A stretch of DNA of 64,000 nucleotides from assembly GCF_025336525.1 (NCBI RefSeq), contig NZ_JAOCZP010000007.1:186001-250000 (forward strand), in the 5' to 3' direction. Shown here piece by piece: positions 8,710-18,897 of this stretch. The notes under the pieces are model-generated. The model was given only the letters and a program-made list of their open reading frames with translations. It was not told where the DNA came from and did no database searches. A program made the translations under genes and the position numbers. Origin of the DNA: Chelativorans salis (GTDB lineage: Bacteria; Pseudomonadota; Alphaproteobacteria; Rhizobiales; Rhizobiaceae). The number at the start of each line of letters is the position of its first letter. Positions within the stretch are counted from its first letter, which is position 1.

Positions 8710-9929
8710 GTCATCCGCGGACGCACCACGTGGAAGCGCCCGTCCTTGACCAGCACCTCCGGCACCAGGAGGCGTGAGTTGTAGGTGCTTGCCTGCACCG
8801 CCCCATAGGCACCTGCCGTGGCGATGGCGATCAGGTCGCCCGACCGCATCGCCGGCAGGTCGCGGTCCAGCGCCAGGAAGTCCCCGGTCTCGCAGACCGG
8901 GCCCACCACGTCCGCCGTCATCCACGAGGCATCCGCTGCCGGCTCGCGCACCGGGCGGATGGCGTGATAGGCGTCGTAGAGCGTCGGGCGGATGAGGTCG
9001 TTCATCGCTGCGTCGACGATGAGGAAGTTCTTCGCCTCGCCTTCCTTCACGTAGATAACTTCAGACACCAGAACCCCGGCATTGCCGGCGATCAGCCGTC
9101 CCGGTTCCAGAAACACCTTCACGCCCAGCCGCGTCACGTGCTTGCGCACGATCCCGGCATAGGCTCCAGGCAGCGGCGGCGGCTCGTTGTCCTCGCGGTA
9201 GGGCACGCCGAGCCCACCACCAAGGTCCACATGCTCTATGGCGTGGCCGTCCTTGCGCAGCGTCTCCGTCAGCTCCGTCAGAAGCGCAAAGGCGTCGTCG
9301 AAGGGTTGGAGCTCGGTGATCTGGCTGCCGATATGCATGTCGATCCCCGTGACTTCGAGGCCGGGCAGGCTTGCCGCCCTCCGGTAGGCATCACGCGCAT
9401 CCTTCCAGGGAATGCCGAACTTGTTCTCCGCCTTGCCGGTGGAGATCTTCTTGTGCGTTCTGGCGTCCACGTCCGGGTTGATGCGCAGCGAGACCGGCGC
9501 CTTGAGGCCCAGCGCCTCTGCACGGGCGGAAAGAAGTTCCAATTCGGGTAAGGACTCGACGTTGAAGCAGAGGATGCCGGCGGAAAGCGCGAAATCCATC
9601 TCGCGCTCCGTCTTGCCGATGCCGGAGAAGAGGATCTTCTGCGGCGGAATGTCGGCTGCGAGTGCGCGGCGCAGCTCGCCCTCGGACACCACGTCGGCAC
9701 CGGCGCCGAGGTCGCCCAGCGTCTTCACCACCGCCTGGTTCGAGTTGGCCTTCAAGGCGTAGCAGATAAGCGAATCGAGGCCCGAAAGCGCCTCCGTGAA
9801 AACGCGGTAATGGCGCGTCAGCGTGGCGGTGGAATAGCAATAGAAGGGGGTGCCGACGGCAGCCGCGATGTCGGGCAGCGGCACGTCCTCGGCATGCAGG
9901 ATGCCATCCTGGTACTGAAAGTGGTTCAC
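8664..9929 (-). CDS. lysA: Diaminopimelate decarboxylase
   Basis: A 421-residue PLP enzyme that decarboxylates meso-diaminopimelate to lysine, the last step of lysine synthesis. Visible features are the PLP-lysine motif YALKANSN near residue 60, the HIGSQI segment, GGGLGVPY for phosphate binding, EPGRLI, and CETGDFLA with the catalytic cysteine near the C-terminus. The start is GTG, three bases after the stop of the small lipoprotein gene, so it is the last gene of argH-lipoprotein-lysA. The gene converges on opgC with a 46-base overlap. Confidence 0.95.
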   Translation of the reverse strand: MNHFQYQDGILHAEDVPLPDIAAAVGTPFYCYSTATLTRHYRVFTEALSGLDSLICYALKANSNQAVVKTLGDLGAGADVVSEGELRRALAADIPPQKILFSGIGKTEREMDFALSAGILCFNVESLPELELLSARAEALGLKAPVSLRINPDVDARTHKKISTGKAENKFGIPWKDARDAYRRAASLPGLEVTGIDMHIGSQITELQPFDDAFALLTELTETLRKDGHAIEHVDLGGGLGVPYREDNEPPPLPGAYAGIVRKHVTRLGVKVFLEPGRLIAGNAGVLVSEVIYVKEGEAKNFLIVDAAMNDLIRPTLYDAYHAIRPVREPAADASWMTADVVGPVCETGDFLALDRDLPAMRSGDLIAIATAGAYGAVQASTYNSRLLVPEVLVKDGRFHVVRPRMTYEALIGLDSMPDWL

Positions 9930-9932
9930 GGT

Positions 9933-10136
9933 CTAGATCAATCCATCGAGAATGAACGGCCGATCCCTGACCGGCCTCTTCGGCTCCGGCGGCAGGGGCT
10001 CGTCATTGCGCTCGGCCTCCTTGCGCGCTTCGACGGCCGCCTCGTAGGGCGTGTCGAGCGGCGCCTTGCGGCCGCAGGCGGCGAGGCCGAGCGCCAGGCC
10101 GAGCACGAGAAAGATGAGCGTTCCGCGGGCCGTCAT
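9933..10136 (-). CDS. lptM: Small lipoprotein (LptM-like)
   Basis: A 67-residue protein with a short signal peptide ending in a lipobox (LGLAAC), followed by GRKAPLDTP and a charged, proline-rich tail. This fits the small LptM/YifL-type lipoproteins, which in E. coli help mature the LPS translocon LptDE. Function here is inferred from architecture and from its place next to lysA. The frame is open further upstream, but the ATG at 10136 gives the only sensible signal peptide. The gene is 41 bases after argH and three bases before lysA. Confidence 0.75.
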   Translation of the reverse strand: MTARGTLIFLVLGLALGLAACGRKAPLDTPYEAAVEARKEAERNDEPLPPEPKRPVRDRPFILDGLI

Positions 10137-10177
10137 GAGCCGTCCATTCTCTTCAAGCAAACAAAGGTGCGGGGTTT

Positions 10178-11599
10178 TTAGCGTCTTTTCATCGCCGTTG
10201 CATCCGCTTTCAGCCGTTTCCTCCAGGCACGGATTTGCCGGCGCACTTCGGCTGGCGCCGTGCCGCCGTAGGAGGTGCGGCTCTTCACCGAATTCATCAC
10301 CGACAGGACCGAATATACACCGTCGGTGACTGCCGGATGGATCGCCTTGAGATCGTCGAGCGGCAGCTTCTCCAGCCCGCATTTCCGTTCCTCCGCCAGC
10401 GCCACGGCGCGGCCGGTCACGTGATGGGCCTCGCGGAAAGGTAGGCTCGCCTCGCGCACCAGCCAGTCGGCGAGGTCCGTGGCGGTGGAAAAGCCGCTAC
10501 CGGCGGCCTTCCTCATCGCTCGGCTGTTCACCTCCAGGTCACCCACCATGCCGGTCATGGCCGCAAGCATCAGGTCGAGCGTCTCGGCGGCGTCGAAGAT
10601 GGCTTCCTTGTCCTCCTGCATGTCCTTGGAATAGGCGAGCGGCAGGCCCTTCATCACGGTGAGCAGCCCGACCAGCCCGCCATTTATGCGCCCGGTCTTG
10701 GCGCGGATCAGCTCGGCGGCGTCCGGGTTCTTCTTCTGCGGCATGATGGAGGAGCCGGTCGAGAAGGCGTCGGAGAGCCGCACGAAGCCGAACTGCGGCG
10801 TCGACCAGACGACGATCTCCTCTGCAAGCCGCGAAAGATGGGTCGCACAGATGGCGGCCACCGAAAGAAACTCCAGCGCGAAATCGCGGTCCGACACAGT
10901 GTCGATGGAATTGCGCGTCGGCTCGCGAAAGCCGAGCGCCTTAGCTGTCATGTGCCGGTCGACGGGAAAGCCGGTGCCGGCAAGCGCTGCGGCGCCCAGC
11001 GGGCATTCGTCCAGCCGATCGATGGCGTCGCGCACGCGTGAACGGTCGCGGCCGAACATCTCCACATATGCCATCAGGTGATGGCCGAAGGTGACGGGCT
11101 GCGCGGTCTGCAAATGCGTGAAGCCCGGCATCACCGTCGCCGCATGCTCTTCGGCCCGAACCAGAAAGGCCTCCAGTAGCCCGCCAAGCGCTGCATCGAC
11201 GCGCTGCAACTCTTCTTTCACCCACAGGCGGAAATCGAGCGCCACCTGGTCGTTGCGCGAGCGCGCGGTGTGCAGCCGTCCGGCGGCGGGGCCGATCAGT
11301 TCGGCAAGCCGCGCCTCCACATTCATGTGGATGTCCTCCAGCTTAGCGGAGAACTCGAATGTGCCGGCCTCGATCTCTGACAGGATCGTGTTCAGTCCGT
11401 GAGCGATCTTTCGTTCGTCTTCCGCCGAGATTATGCCAGTTTGGGCCAGCATGGCGGCGTGTGCCAGGCTGCCGCGGATGTCCTGGGCGTAGAGCTTCTT
11501 GTCGAAGCCGATAGACGCATTGATGGCTTCCATCACGGCGTCGGGGCCTGAGGCAAAACGTCCGCCCCACATGCGGTTGCTGGCTTTGTTTTCGCTCAT
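10178..11599 (-). CDS. argH: Argininosuccinate lyase
   Basis: A 473-residue enzyme of the fumarase/aspartase superfamily that splits argininosuccinate into arginine and fumarate. It starts with the typical [11 protein letters not shown]. It carries [15 protein letters not shown] with the conserved histidines and the signature [12 protein letters not shown] containing the catalytic serine loop. Length and C-terminus are normal. It heads a minus-strand operon with the small lipoprotein gene and lysA, and diverges from the TlpA-like gene with about 33 bases between starts, so the promoters must lie close together or overlap. Confidence 0.96.
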   Translation of the reverse strand: MSENKASNRMWGGRFASGPDAVMEAINASIGFDKKLYAQDIRGSLAHAAMLAQTGIISAEDERKIAHGLNTILSEIEAGTFEFSAKLEDIHMNVEARLAELIGPAAGRLHTARSRNDQVALDFRLWVKEELQRVDAALGGLLEAFLVRAEEHAATVMPGFTHLQTAQPVTFGHHLMAYVEMFGRDRSRVRDAIDRLDECPLGAAALAGTGFPVDRHMTAKALGFREPTRNSIDTVSDRDFALEFLSVAAICATHLSRLAEEIVVWSTPQFGFVRLSDAFSTGSSIMPQKKNPDAAELIRAKTGRINGGLVGLLTVMKGLPLAYSKDMQEDKEAIFDAAETLDLMLAAMTGMVGDLEVNSRAMRKAAGSGFSTATDLADWLVREASLPFREAHHVTGRAVALAEERKCGLEKLPLDDLKAIHPAVTDGVYSVLSVMNSVKSRTSYGGTAPAEVRRQIRAWRKRLKADATAMKRR

Positions 11600-11632
11600 T
11601 GTGATAACCGGGCTCGGAGTGGTGTTTTAGGA

Positions 11633-12301
11633 ATGGCGGACACTATGCGGAACCTTCCAGCGCTTCGCCTGATCGCGATCTCCGCGGTGGCGGGCGTCGT
11701 CGCCGGGGCCATCGCCGTATACGTGATGGGCGGGGCCGATGGCAACAACGCCGCCGGCGGAAGCGAGCAGACGGCCTGCGCCGCCACCACCGAAAGAGCC
11801 GCCGCGCTTAAGCCCTCCATCACCGGTGAAGTTGCTGCGCTGCTGCCGGCTGATCCCTCCCAATTCTTGAGCGACCTTGCCTTCAACGGTCCTGACGGCG
11901 AGGCCATGACGGTCGCCGACTTTGCCGGCAAGACGTTGCTCGTCAATCTTTGGGCAACCTGGTGCGTCCCCTGCCGCGAGGAGATGCCAGCGCTCGACGT
12001 GCTGCAGCGGGAAATGGGGTCCGACCGCTTTGAGGTGGTGGCCGTGAATATCGACCGCGGTGGTAATGAAAAGCCAAAAGCCTTCCTCGAAGAGGTCGGC
12101 ATCCGCGCGCTCGGCTACTACCGCGACGAATCGCTCGCCATCTTCAACGATCTGAAGCGGCGCGGGCTGGCGCTCGGCCTGCCGGTAACGCTTCTGATCG
12201 ACGAAGAAGGCTGCCTGCTTGCCCATATGAACGGCCCGGCCGAATGGGCGAGCGAGGACGCCAAACGGCTTGTCACTGCTGCCTTGGGCGGAGAGAGCTG
12301 A
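11633..12301 (+). CDS. tlpA: TlpA-like membrane-anchored thioredoxin-fold protein
   Basis: A 222-residue protein with one N-terminal membrane anchor (about residues 10-32) and a periplasmic thioredoxin fold with the redox motif WATWCVPC (Cys111, Cys114). Rhizobial TlpA reduces periplasmic thiols, notably for copper delivery and cytochrome oxidase assembly. The pairing with divergent argH is, as I recall, common in Rhizobiales. Starts at 11633 and 11645 are both possible; AGGA touches the first directly, so neither spacing is ideal. It ends 24 bases before the convergent beta-barrel gene. Confidence 0.88.
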   Translation: MADTMRNLPALRLIAISAVAGVVAGAIAVYVMGGADGNNAAGGSEQTACAATTERAAALKPSITGEVAALLPADPSQFLSDLAFNGPDGEAMTVADFAGKTLLVNLWATWCVPCREEMPALDVLQREMGSDRFEVVAVNIDRGGNEKPKAFLEEVGIRALGYYRDESLAIFNDLKRRGLALGLPVTLLIDEEGCLLAHMNGPAEWASEDAKRLVTAALGGES

Positions 12302-12325
12302 CACCGCGGGCGGGGCGGCCCGGCA

Positions 12326-13486
12326 TCAGAATTTCAGCTTGAACCTGGCCGTTACCTTCTGTCGCGGACGAAACTCGGCCATGCCCGAGGAGACCGAATA
12401 TTCGCCCTTGAACGTGGCGTCGTCGCTGATCGCCCAGTTGAGCCCGGTGCGGGCGGTGAGCCTGCCCGATTGGGCGCTCGACGACGCAATCACATGGTTG
12501 TCGTCCGTCGCCTCATCCAGCGAGGTCACAACGGCGCTCGACGCCCGCCTTGCCGTCCGCGACATCTCCAGGACGGCGTGCGGCGTTAGCTTGCCGACGC
12601 TGGACATCACAGATGTTTCTCCGCGCACGCCAAACGTAAGTTCGAGCGAACCCATCGACTGCGCTTGGCCGAGATGGGCTCCGTCGCCGTTTTCCACATA
12701 GTCGCCGAGGCGCGTATGCAGGAGCTTTGCCTGCCCATAGGAGCGGACGCGCACCCGATTGCGCTCGAAGCGATGGCTATAGCGCGCTTGACCGTAGAAC
12801 TGGTTGGCCGAACGGCGGCCCGAGGCGGAGCCCCCGGCGGCGCCGTAGTCGCCCGAGAATTCACTGCGGGAAGCGCCGAGCGCGACATCCAGAAAAGTCT
12901 CCGTCGACGTCGTCAGGCTGCCGTAGAGCGTGTTGGACAGGTAGTAGGTTCCCAGCGAACCATCGGCACCGAAGGGTGTCCTGTCGAAGGCAGCGCCGAC
13001 GGCATTCCCCACCAGAAGACGAGAGCTGAGGCGCGCGTCGGCGCCGAAGGTGAGACCATTGGTGTAAAGCGCCGCCAGGCGCGGATTCTCTGCGCGTGCG
13101 CTGTCGAGCATCACATCGCCGCCGAGCCAGGCCGCGCGGTGCCGCGTGCGGCGTTCCTTTTTCGGTGCGAGAAGGTGCTTGGTCTCGAAGGCCGCGCTGT
13201 CCTTCTTCGATCCGCCGGCGAACCGCATCGCCAGCGAGCTTGCATTGATGTTCCTGCCGTTCAGGCGCGGGCCGCGCGTATTCGCAAGGCGGTCGCGGAC
13301 CAGTTCAAGCTGCCGGTTGGCGCTCTTCACGCTCTTGCCTCTTTGCCGGGAAAGCGCGGCAAGGGTGTCGGAGAGTCCGATCGCCGTGCCGTCCTCGGTT
13401 GCCGCCGGCGGCGCACCCGCCGCCAGCGCAAATGTCGCAACCATTCCGGTAATGCTCAGCCACCTGAGCATGGGAAATCGAAACAT
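12326..13486 (-). CDS. Outer-membrane beta-barrel protein, autotransporter-barrel-like
   Basis: A 386-residue exported protein. The signal peptide ends around residue 22-28 and is followed by a charged helical region. From about residue 115 to the end runs a barrel-like pattern of alternating strands (TFGADARLSSRLLVG, FGVRGETSV, LTARTGLNWAISDDATFKGEY). The last residue is Phe (RFKLKF), the classic outer-membrane insertion signal. The pattern resembles the C-terminal barrel of type V autotransporters but no long passenger is present. It could be a short autotransporter-like surface protein or a porin-like barrel; the function is unknown. Confidence 0.65.
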   Translation of the reverse strand: MFRFPMLRWLSITGMVATFALAAGAPPAATEDGTAIGLSDTLAALSRQRGKSVKSANRQLELVRDRLANTRGPRLNGRNINASSLAMRFAGGSKKDSAAFETKHLLAPKKERRTRHRAAWLGGDVMLDSARAENPRLAALYTNGLTFGADARLSSRLLVGNAVGAAFDRTPFGADGSLGTYYLSNTLYGSLTTSTETFLDVALGASRSEFSGDYGAAGGSASGRRSANQFYGQARYSHRFERNRVRVRSYGQAKLLHTRLGDYVENGDGAHLGQAQSMGSLELTFGVRGETSVMSSVGKLTPHAVLEMSRTARRASSAVVTSLDEATDDNHVIASSSAQSGRLTARTGLNWAISDDATFKGEYSVSSGMAEFRPRQKVTARFKLKF

Positions 13487-13761
13487 AGCCCCGCCGCCCG
13501 CAAGAAGGCATGAAAGCGTTCAGCTCACACAAACCTGCTCCCGGTCATCCAAATAATCGCAATCGAGATTTATCACAATCAGTAACGCATCGTTTCGGGC
13601 ATATATTTTGCGTGATTGCCGGGGAGTGTTGTTTCTTTGCCATAGTCAGGGCAGGCTCGCCGTGCGATCGGAGGCCTCCTTCTCCGACGGAACATGGTCA
13701 CAGGGCCGGCCATTCTGCATTAGGGCCCGCGATGAGAGGCAGACGGACGGAAGGCAGCGCC

Positions 13762-16047
13762 ATGGATCTCCGCACACTTCGCCGCGACTACGTCACCGCC
13801 CCGATCTTCAAGTGGGCCTCGAGTATCATGCCGCCCATTTCTGAAACGGAGCGCGAGGCGATCGATGCCGGCACCGTGTGGTGGGACGGGGCGCTGTTCT
13901 CCGGCAATCCGGACTGGGACGCGCTTCTGGCGACGCCGCCGACGAAGCTGTCGGAGGAAGAGCAGGCGTTCATGGACGGGGAAGTCCGCGAACTCTGCGC
14001 TCTCGTCGACGACTGGACACTCAACTGGCGCGACCGCGACCTGGCCAAACCTGTCTGGGATTTCATGCGCAAGAAGAAGTTCTTCGGCATGATCATCCCG
14101 AAGGAATATGGCGGGCTCGGCTTCTCCAACACGGCCCACTCGGAAGTGGTGCGCACGGTCTCCTCGGCCAGCGTGGTGGCCGGCGTCACCGTGATGGTGC
14201 CCAACTCGCTGGGCCCGGGCGAGCTTCTCATGCACTTCGGCACGGATGCGCAGCGCGACTACTGGCTCCCCAGGCTCGCCGACGGCCGCGAAATTCCGTG
14301 CTTCGGGCTCACATCACCCGACGCCGGCTCGGATGCCGCGGCGATGGCCGATACGGGCGTGGTCGAATACGGCACGTGGAAGGGCAAAAAGGTGCTGGGT
14401 GTGCGCCTCAATTTCCACAAGCGCTACATCACACTCGGCCCCATCGCCACAGTGATGGGACTCGCCTTCAAGATGCGCGATCCGGAAAACCATTTGGGCC
14501 GCGGCGAGGAATTGGGCATCACCGTGGCGCTCTTGCCCACTGACACGCCGAGGGTGACCCATGGCGAGCGGCACATCCCGCTCTTCACCTTCTTCCAGAA
14601 CGGCCCTCTCTACGGCAAGGACGTGTTCGTGCCGCTCGACCATATCCTGGGCGGGGAAGAGCAGATCGGCCAGGGCTGGACCATGCTGATGACCGCACTT
14701 GCCGCCGGCCGCAGCATCTCGCTCCCGTCGCAGTCGGCGGCATCGGCAGCCATGTGCGCGCGTGTCACGGGCGCCTATGCACGGGTGCGCACCCAGTTCA
14801 ACGTACCCATCGGCCTGTTCGAGGGCGTGCAGGAGCCGCTCGCTGAGATCGCCGGCAACGCCTACCTAATCGATGCTGCGCGGCGGCTGACGGTGGCGGC
14901 ACTCGACCAGGGGCACAGACCTTCCGTCCTCTCGGCGATCATGAAATACCACGCCACCGAGCGCATGCGCCGCTCTCTCACTCACGCCATGGATATCCAC
15001 GGCGGCAAGGGCATCATCGACGGCCCGCGCAACTATCTGGCCAGCGGCTACCGCTCGGTGCCCATCGGTATCACCGTCGAGGGGGCGAATATCCTCACCC
15101 GCAGCCTGATGATCTTCGGCCAGGGCGCAGTGCGCTCGCACCCCTTCATACTTAAGGAGATGCTGGCGCTTTCGAATGACGACAAGGCAGAAGGCCTGGA
15201 AGCCTTCGACCGCTCCTTCTGGGCGCATTTCGGGCATGTCGCGAAGACCAAGTGGCGGGCCATTGTGCGCGGCTGGTCGGGCGGGCGGATCGGCCCGGCG
15301 CCGAACGGCGCCGCCATGCCGCGCCACTGGAAGAGGCTGTCGCGCTATGCCGCCGCCTTTGCACTCCTCACCGACGTTGCGCTCCTGACCCTGGGCGGCG
15401 CCCTGAAGCGCAAGGAGCTGATCTCGGCGCGCCTAGGCGACATCCTGGCCGAGCTCTATCTGCTCGGCGCCGTCCTCAAGCGGTTCGAGGACGAGGGACA
15501 GCAAGAGGAGGACCGGCCGATCGTCGATTATCTGATGCGCCAGGGCGAAAGCCGCATCGGTGCGGCCTTCAAGGGTGTGCTGGACAATTTGCCGGCGCGA
15601 TGGGCCGCTTGGTCCGTTCGCATCATCGCCTTTCCCATGGGCGTGCCGGAGCCTGTTCCCTCCGACCGCCTGATCTCGCAGGTGGCGGAAATCCTCATGA
15701 AGCCCTCCGCCCAGCGCGATCGGCTGACCCCGGGCCTCTACGTTGGCGCCGGCCATGCCGAGCACCCCGTCAAGGACCTCGAGGAAGCGTTCCAACTCGT
15801 CATGGAAGCCGCACCCATCGAGAAGAAGATGCGCGATAGCAAGATCGAGGACCCGCAGGCGGCCCACGAAAAGGGCATCATCACCGAAAGCGAGCCCGCC
15901 CTCGTCGCCAAGGTGAAGGAGGCCGTTCACAAAGTGATCGCGGTGGACGCCTTTCCAATGGACGAGATCTCCCCCATCGCCGCCCAGCACAAGAAGGCGA
16001 AGAGATCCGGCACCCGCACCCGCCGCCAGAAGGAGCCGGCGCAGTAG
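13762..16047 (+). CDS. fadE: Acyl-CoA dehydrogenase, FadE type
   Basis: A 761-residue FadE-type acyl-CoA dehydrogenase with the long C-terminal extension (DUF1974-like) found in proteobacterial FadE. It catalyses the first oxidation of fatty-acid beta-oxidation and passes electrons to ETF. Features include IPKEYGGLGFSN, FGLTSPDAGSD in the FAD-binding region, MDIHGGKGI, and the catalytic glutamate in ITVEGANILTRS. The frame is open upstream to 13510, but the ATG at 13762 follows GGAAGG at proper spacing and gives the normal N-terminus. The electron acceptor genes etfB and etfA are about 2-4 kb downstream on the other strand. Confidence 0.93.
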   Translation: MDLRTLRRDYVTAPIFKWASSIMPPISETEREAIDAGTVWWDGALFSGNPDWDALLATPPTKLSEEEQAFMDGEVRELCALVDDWTLNWRDRDLAKPVWDFMRKKKFFGMIIPKEYGGLGFSNTAHSEVVRTVSSASVVAGVTVMVPNSLGPGELLMHFGTDAQRDYWLPRLADGREIPCFGLTSPDAGSDAAAMADTGVVEYGTWKGKKVLGVRLNFHKRYITLGPIATVMGLAFKMRDPENHLGRGEELGITVALLPTDTPRVTHGERHIPLFTFFQNGPLYGKDVFVPLDHILGGEEQIGQGWTMLMTALAAGRSISLPSQSAASAAMCARVTGAYARVRTQFNVPIGLFEGVQEPLAEIAGNAYLIDAARRLTVAALDQGHRPSVLSAIMKYHATERMRRSLTHAMDIHGGKGIIDGPRNYLASGYRSVPIGITVEGANILTRSLMIFGQGAVRSHPFILKEMLALSNDDKAEGLEAFDRSFWAHFGHVAKTKWRAIVRGWSGGRIGPAPNGAAMPRHWKRLSRYAAAFALLTDVALLTLGGALKRKELISARLGDILAELYLLGAVLKRFEDEGQQEEDRPIVDYLMRQGESRIGAAFKGVLDNLPARWAAWSVRIIAFPMGVPEPVPSDRLISQVAEILMKPSAQRDRLTPGLYVGAGHAEHPVKDLEEAFQLVMEAAPIEKKMRDSKIEDPQAAHEKGIITESEPALVAKVKEAVHKVIAVDAFPMDEISPIAAQHKKAKRSGTRTRRQKEPAQ

Positions 16048-16127
16048 ATCCTTCAGATGGCGCCGCGATAAACCCTTTCTTTATATCTTCCTGTAAGGTT
16101 GGGGGATTACCGGGGGGGTCAGGTAGA

Positions 16128-16919
16128 ATGCGTTTGCTTGCCTCATTACGGGGAATGTCCAGGCGCGGCCGCATCAAGCTGGCGTGCTGGACGATTCTCG
16201 GTACAGCAGGCTGTATCGCTGTCGCAGTCAGCATCAACTATGCCTTGTTCCTTCCCTATGACGAGGTCGTGCGGAAGCGGGCCATCCTCTCCGCCGTAGT
16301 GATCCCAATTCTGCTTGCTGGACCGCTGTTCTTCTACCTGACCCTCAAGCTGCGCGAACTGGCCATCGTCAACTACAAGCTGGCCGACGCGGCGGCGACG
16401 GACTTCCTGACGCGCTGCCTCAATCGCGGCTCCTTCTCCGCACGCGTTGAGAAATGGCTGGTCGACGGCGGCCATGACCAGGCCGTCACAGGGGCGCTCC
16501 TGGTGATCGACGCAGACCACTTTAAGAAAATCAACGACCGCTTCGGCCACTACGAGGGCGATATGGCGTTGAAGGCGATCGCCCAGGCCATCCGCTCCGC
16601 CGTGCGCAAGACAGATTTTGTCGGCCGGCTCGGCGGGGAGGAGTTTGGCGTCTTCCTGCCGGGCGCGACCGAGCGCGGAGCGGCAAGCGTCGCCGAGCGC
16701 ATCCGCCAGAGGGTCAATCGCGCAGCGTTTAACCCTGGCGGCGAGAGTTGCCCGCTTTCAGTCAGCGTGGGATGTGCCACGTTCGCGCACCGGGTCGGCT
16801 TCAGCGAGCTCTTCCGCGTTGCCGACGAGCGCCTTTATGAGGCCAAGAACGCCGGCCGCAATCGCATCATGCTGACGCGCATCAGCTTCGACCAGCCGCA
16901 AGGCGCGGCCCTGCACTAA
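16128..16919 (+). CDS. Membrane diguanylate cyclase (GGDEF domain)
   Basis: A 263-residue protein with two membrane helices (about 19-41 and 51-72) directly followed by a GGDEF domain. The active site is GGEEF (169-173). The inhibitory-site motif RxxD is present as RKTD (160-163), five residues upstream, so product feedback is expected. It should make cyclic di-GMP from two GTP at the inner membrane. No periplasmic or PAS sensor domain is visible; the short membrane part is the only input candidate. It sits alone between fadE and the hbd-etf group. Confidence 0.92.
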   Translation: MRLLASLRGMSRRGRIKLACWTILGTAGCIAVAVSINYALFLPYDEVVRKRAILSAVVIPILLAGPLFFYLTLKLRELAIVNYKLADAAATDFLTRCLNRGSFSARVEKWLVDGGHDQAVTGALLVIDADHFKKINDRFGHYEGDMALKAIAQAIRSAVRKTDFVGRLGGEEFGVFLPGATERGAASVAERIRQRVNRAAFNPGGESCPLSVSVGCATFAHRVGFSELFRVADERLYEAKNAGRNRIMLTRISFDQPQGAALH

Positions 16920-16943
16920 AGCCCGGTGTACCCATAGGACGTT

Positions 16944-17825
16944 TCAGCGCGTCGGAACCGGCGGGTCTTCGCGGTAGTCGTAGAAGCCTCGGCCCGCTTT
17001 GCGGCCAAGCCATCCCGCCTCGACATATTTCACCAGCAGCGGGCAGGGGCGGTATTTGGAATCGGCCAGCCCTTCGTAGAGCACCTGCATGATGGACAGA
17101 CACGTATCGAGGCCGATGAAATCGGCAAGCTGCAGCGGCCCCATGGGATGGTTGGCGCCGAGCTTCATGGCCGTGTCGATCGCTTCCACCGAGCCCACGC
17201 CCTCATAGAGCGTGTAGATCGCCTCGTTGATCATCGGCAACAGGATGCGGTTGACGATGAAGGCCGGGAAGTCCTCCGCCACAGTAATGGTCTTGTCGAG
17301 GCTCTCGACGAAGGCCCGGGCGGTGTCGAAGGTCAGGTCCTCGGTGGCGATGCCGCGCACCAGTTCCACCAGCTTCATCACCGGCACCGGGTTCATGAAA
17401 TGGATACCGATGAAGCGCTCAGCGCGGTCAGTCTGCGAGGCCAGCCGCGTGATCGAGATGGAGGAGGTATTGGTGGCGACCAGCGCCTCCGGATTGAGGA
17501 TCGGGCAGAGCTGGGCGAAGATCTTGCGCTTGATCGTCTCGTCTTCCGTCGCCGCCTCGATGACGAGATCGCAGTCGGCCAGGTCCTCCAGCGCGTTCGC
17601 CGGTGCGATGCGGCCGAGCGCCTTCTGCCTTTCCTTGTCTTCGAGCTTTTCGGAGGACACCTGGCGCGCCATGTTGCCGCTGATGGTGGCGATGCCCGCC
17701 TCGATGCGCTCCGGCGAAATGTCGTAAAGCTTCACGCGATAGCCGGCTAGCGCGCTTACATGGGCAATACCGCTGCCCATCTGGCCGGCGCCCACGATAC
17801 CCACCGTCTCGATCTTGCCCGTCAT
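16944..17825 (-). CDS. hbd: 3-hydroxybutyryl-CoA dehydrogenase
   Basis: A 293-residue NAD-dependent dehydrogenase of the 3-hydroxyacyl-CoA family. It has the Rossmann motif VGAGQMGSGIAHV at residues 10-22, the NTSSISI segment, the signature HFMNPVPVMKLVELV containing the catalytic histidine, and the C-terminal domain with GPLQLADFIGLD. It interconverts acetoacetyl-CoA and 3-hydroxybutyryl-CoA, linking fatty-acid and polyhydroxybutyrate metabolism. It lies 125 bases after etfA on the same strand and probably belongs to the etfB-etfA-hbd unit. Confidence 0.94.
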   Translation of the reverse strand: MTGKIETVGIVGAGQMGSGIAHVSALAGYRVKLYDISPERIEAGIATISGNMARQVSSEKLEDKERQKALGRIAPANALEDLADCDLVIEAATEDETIKRKIFAQLCPILNPEALVATNTSSISITRLASQTDRAERFIGIHFMNPVPVMKLVELVRGIATEDLTFDTARAFVESLDKTITVAEDFPAFIVNRILLPMINEAIYTLYEGVGSVEAIDTAMKLGANHPMGPLQLADFIGLDTCLSIMQVLYEGLADSKYRPCPLLVKYVEAGWLGRKAGRGFYDYREDPPVPTR

Positions 17826-17950
17826 CTCACCGATCCCGCCGCGGCGTGCTTGTCGCTCCCGCGCATGTTCTTGTTGCAGCGCAACCTAAAAGGGCGGGAG
17901 AGCCGCGTCTACCCCGCCCTTCACAAATTGTGCACGCGCCTTGAGGAATG

Positions 17951-18880
17951 TCAAAGCGCCTTTTCAAGCTCCGGCAGGACGTCGAAGAGATCGGCCACCA
18001 GCCCGTAATCCGCGACCTGGAAGATCGGCGCCTCCTCGTCCTTGTTAATGGCGACGATCACCTTGGAATCTTTCATGCCAGCCAAGTGCTGGATAGCGCC
18101 GGAGATGCCGCAGGCGATGTAGAGGTCAGGCGCCACCACCTTGCCCGTCTGTCCCACTTGCCAGTCGTTCGGCGCATAGCCGGCGTCGACGGCCGCGCGC
18201 GAAGCGCCGACCGCAGCTCCCAGCTTGTCGGCCACCGGCAGGATCACCTCCTGGAACTTCTCCGCCGAGCCGAGGGCCCGACCGCCGGAAATGATGATCT
18301 TCGCCGAGGTCAGCTCGGGACGCTCACTATGCTCGATCTTGTTCTCGATGAAAGTGGAGAGGCCGGGGTCTTCGGCCGCATTCACCGTCTCGACCGGCGC
18401 CGAGCCGCCTTCACCCGCCGCCTGGAAGGAGGAGGTGCGCACGGTGACAACGCGCTTGGCGTCGGTCGTCTCCACCGTCTGGATGGCGTTGCCGGCATAG
18501 GTGGGGCGCTGATAAGTCTTTTCGTCCACCACCTCGACGATATCGGAGACCTGCATTACGTCGAGGAGGGCTGCAACGCGCGGCATGACGTTCTTGCCCG
18601 CCGTCGTGGCCGGCGCAATCAGCGTGTCGTAGCCGTCGGCCAACGAAAGCACGGTGGCGGCCAGCGGCTCGGCCAGACGCTCGGCAAGGGCGTCGCTCTC
18701 GGCCAGAAGCACCTTGCGCACGCCGGCAAGCTTGCCTGCCGCTTCCGCCGCCGCCTTGGCGTCCTTTCCGGCCACCAGAATGTCGATGTCGCCGCCGATC
18801 TTGGCTGCCGCCGAAAGCGCCTTGGCTGTCTGGTCGGAGAGCGACTGGTTGTCGTGTTCGGCGATGAGGAGAATTGCCAT
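17951..18880 (-). CDS. etfA: Electron transfer flavoprotein subunit alpha
   Basis: A 309-residue alpha subunit of ETF. With EtfB it takes electrons from acyl-CoA dehydrogenases and passes them to ETF:quinone oxidoreductase. The C-terminal FAD-binding part is clear: [38 protein letters not shown] and [15 protein letters not shown]. The gene starts 17 bases after the etfB stop. The same short operon, followed by hbd, is common in alphaproteobacteria. Confidence 0.96.
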   Translation of the reverse strand: MAILLIAEHDNQSLSDQTAKALSAAAKIGGDIDILVAGKDAKAAAEAAGKLAGVRKVLLAESDALAERLAEPLAATVLSLADGYDTLIAPATTAGKNVMPRVAALLDVMQVSDIVEVVDEKTYQRPTYAGNAIQTVETTDAKRVVTVRTSSFQAAGEGGSAPVETVNAAEDPGLSTFIENKIEHSERPELTSAKIIISGGRALGSAEKFQEVILPVADKLGAAVGASRAAVDAGYAPNDWQVGQTGKVVAPDLYIACGISGAIQHLAGMKDSKVIVAINKDEEAPIFQVADYGLVADLFDVLPELEKAL

Positions 18881-18897
18881 CTCGTCGGTTTCCTTCC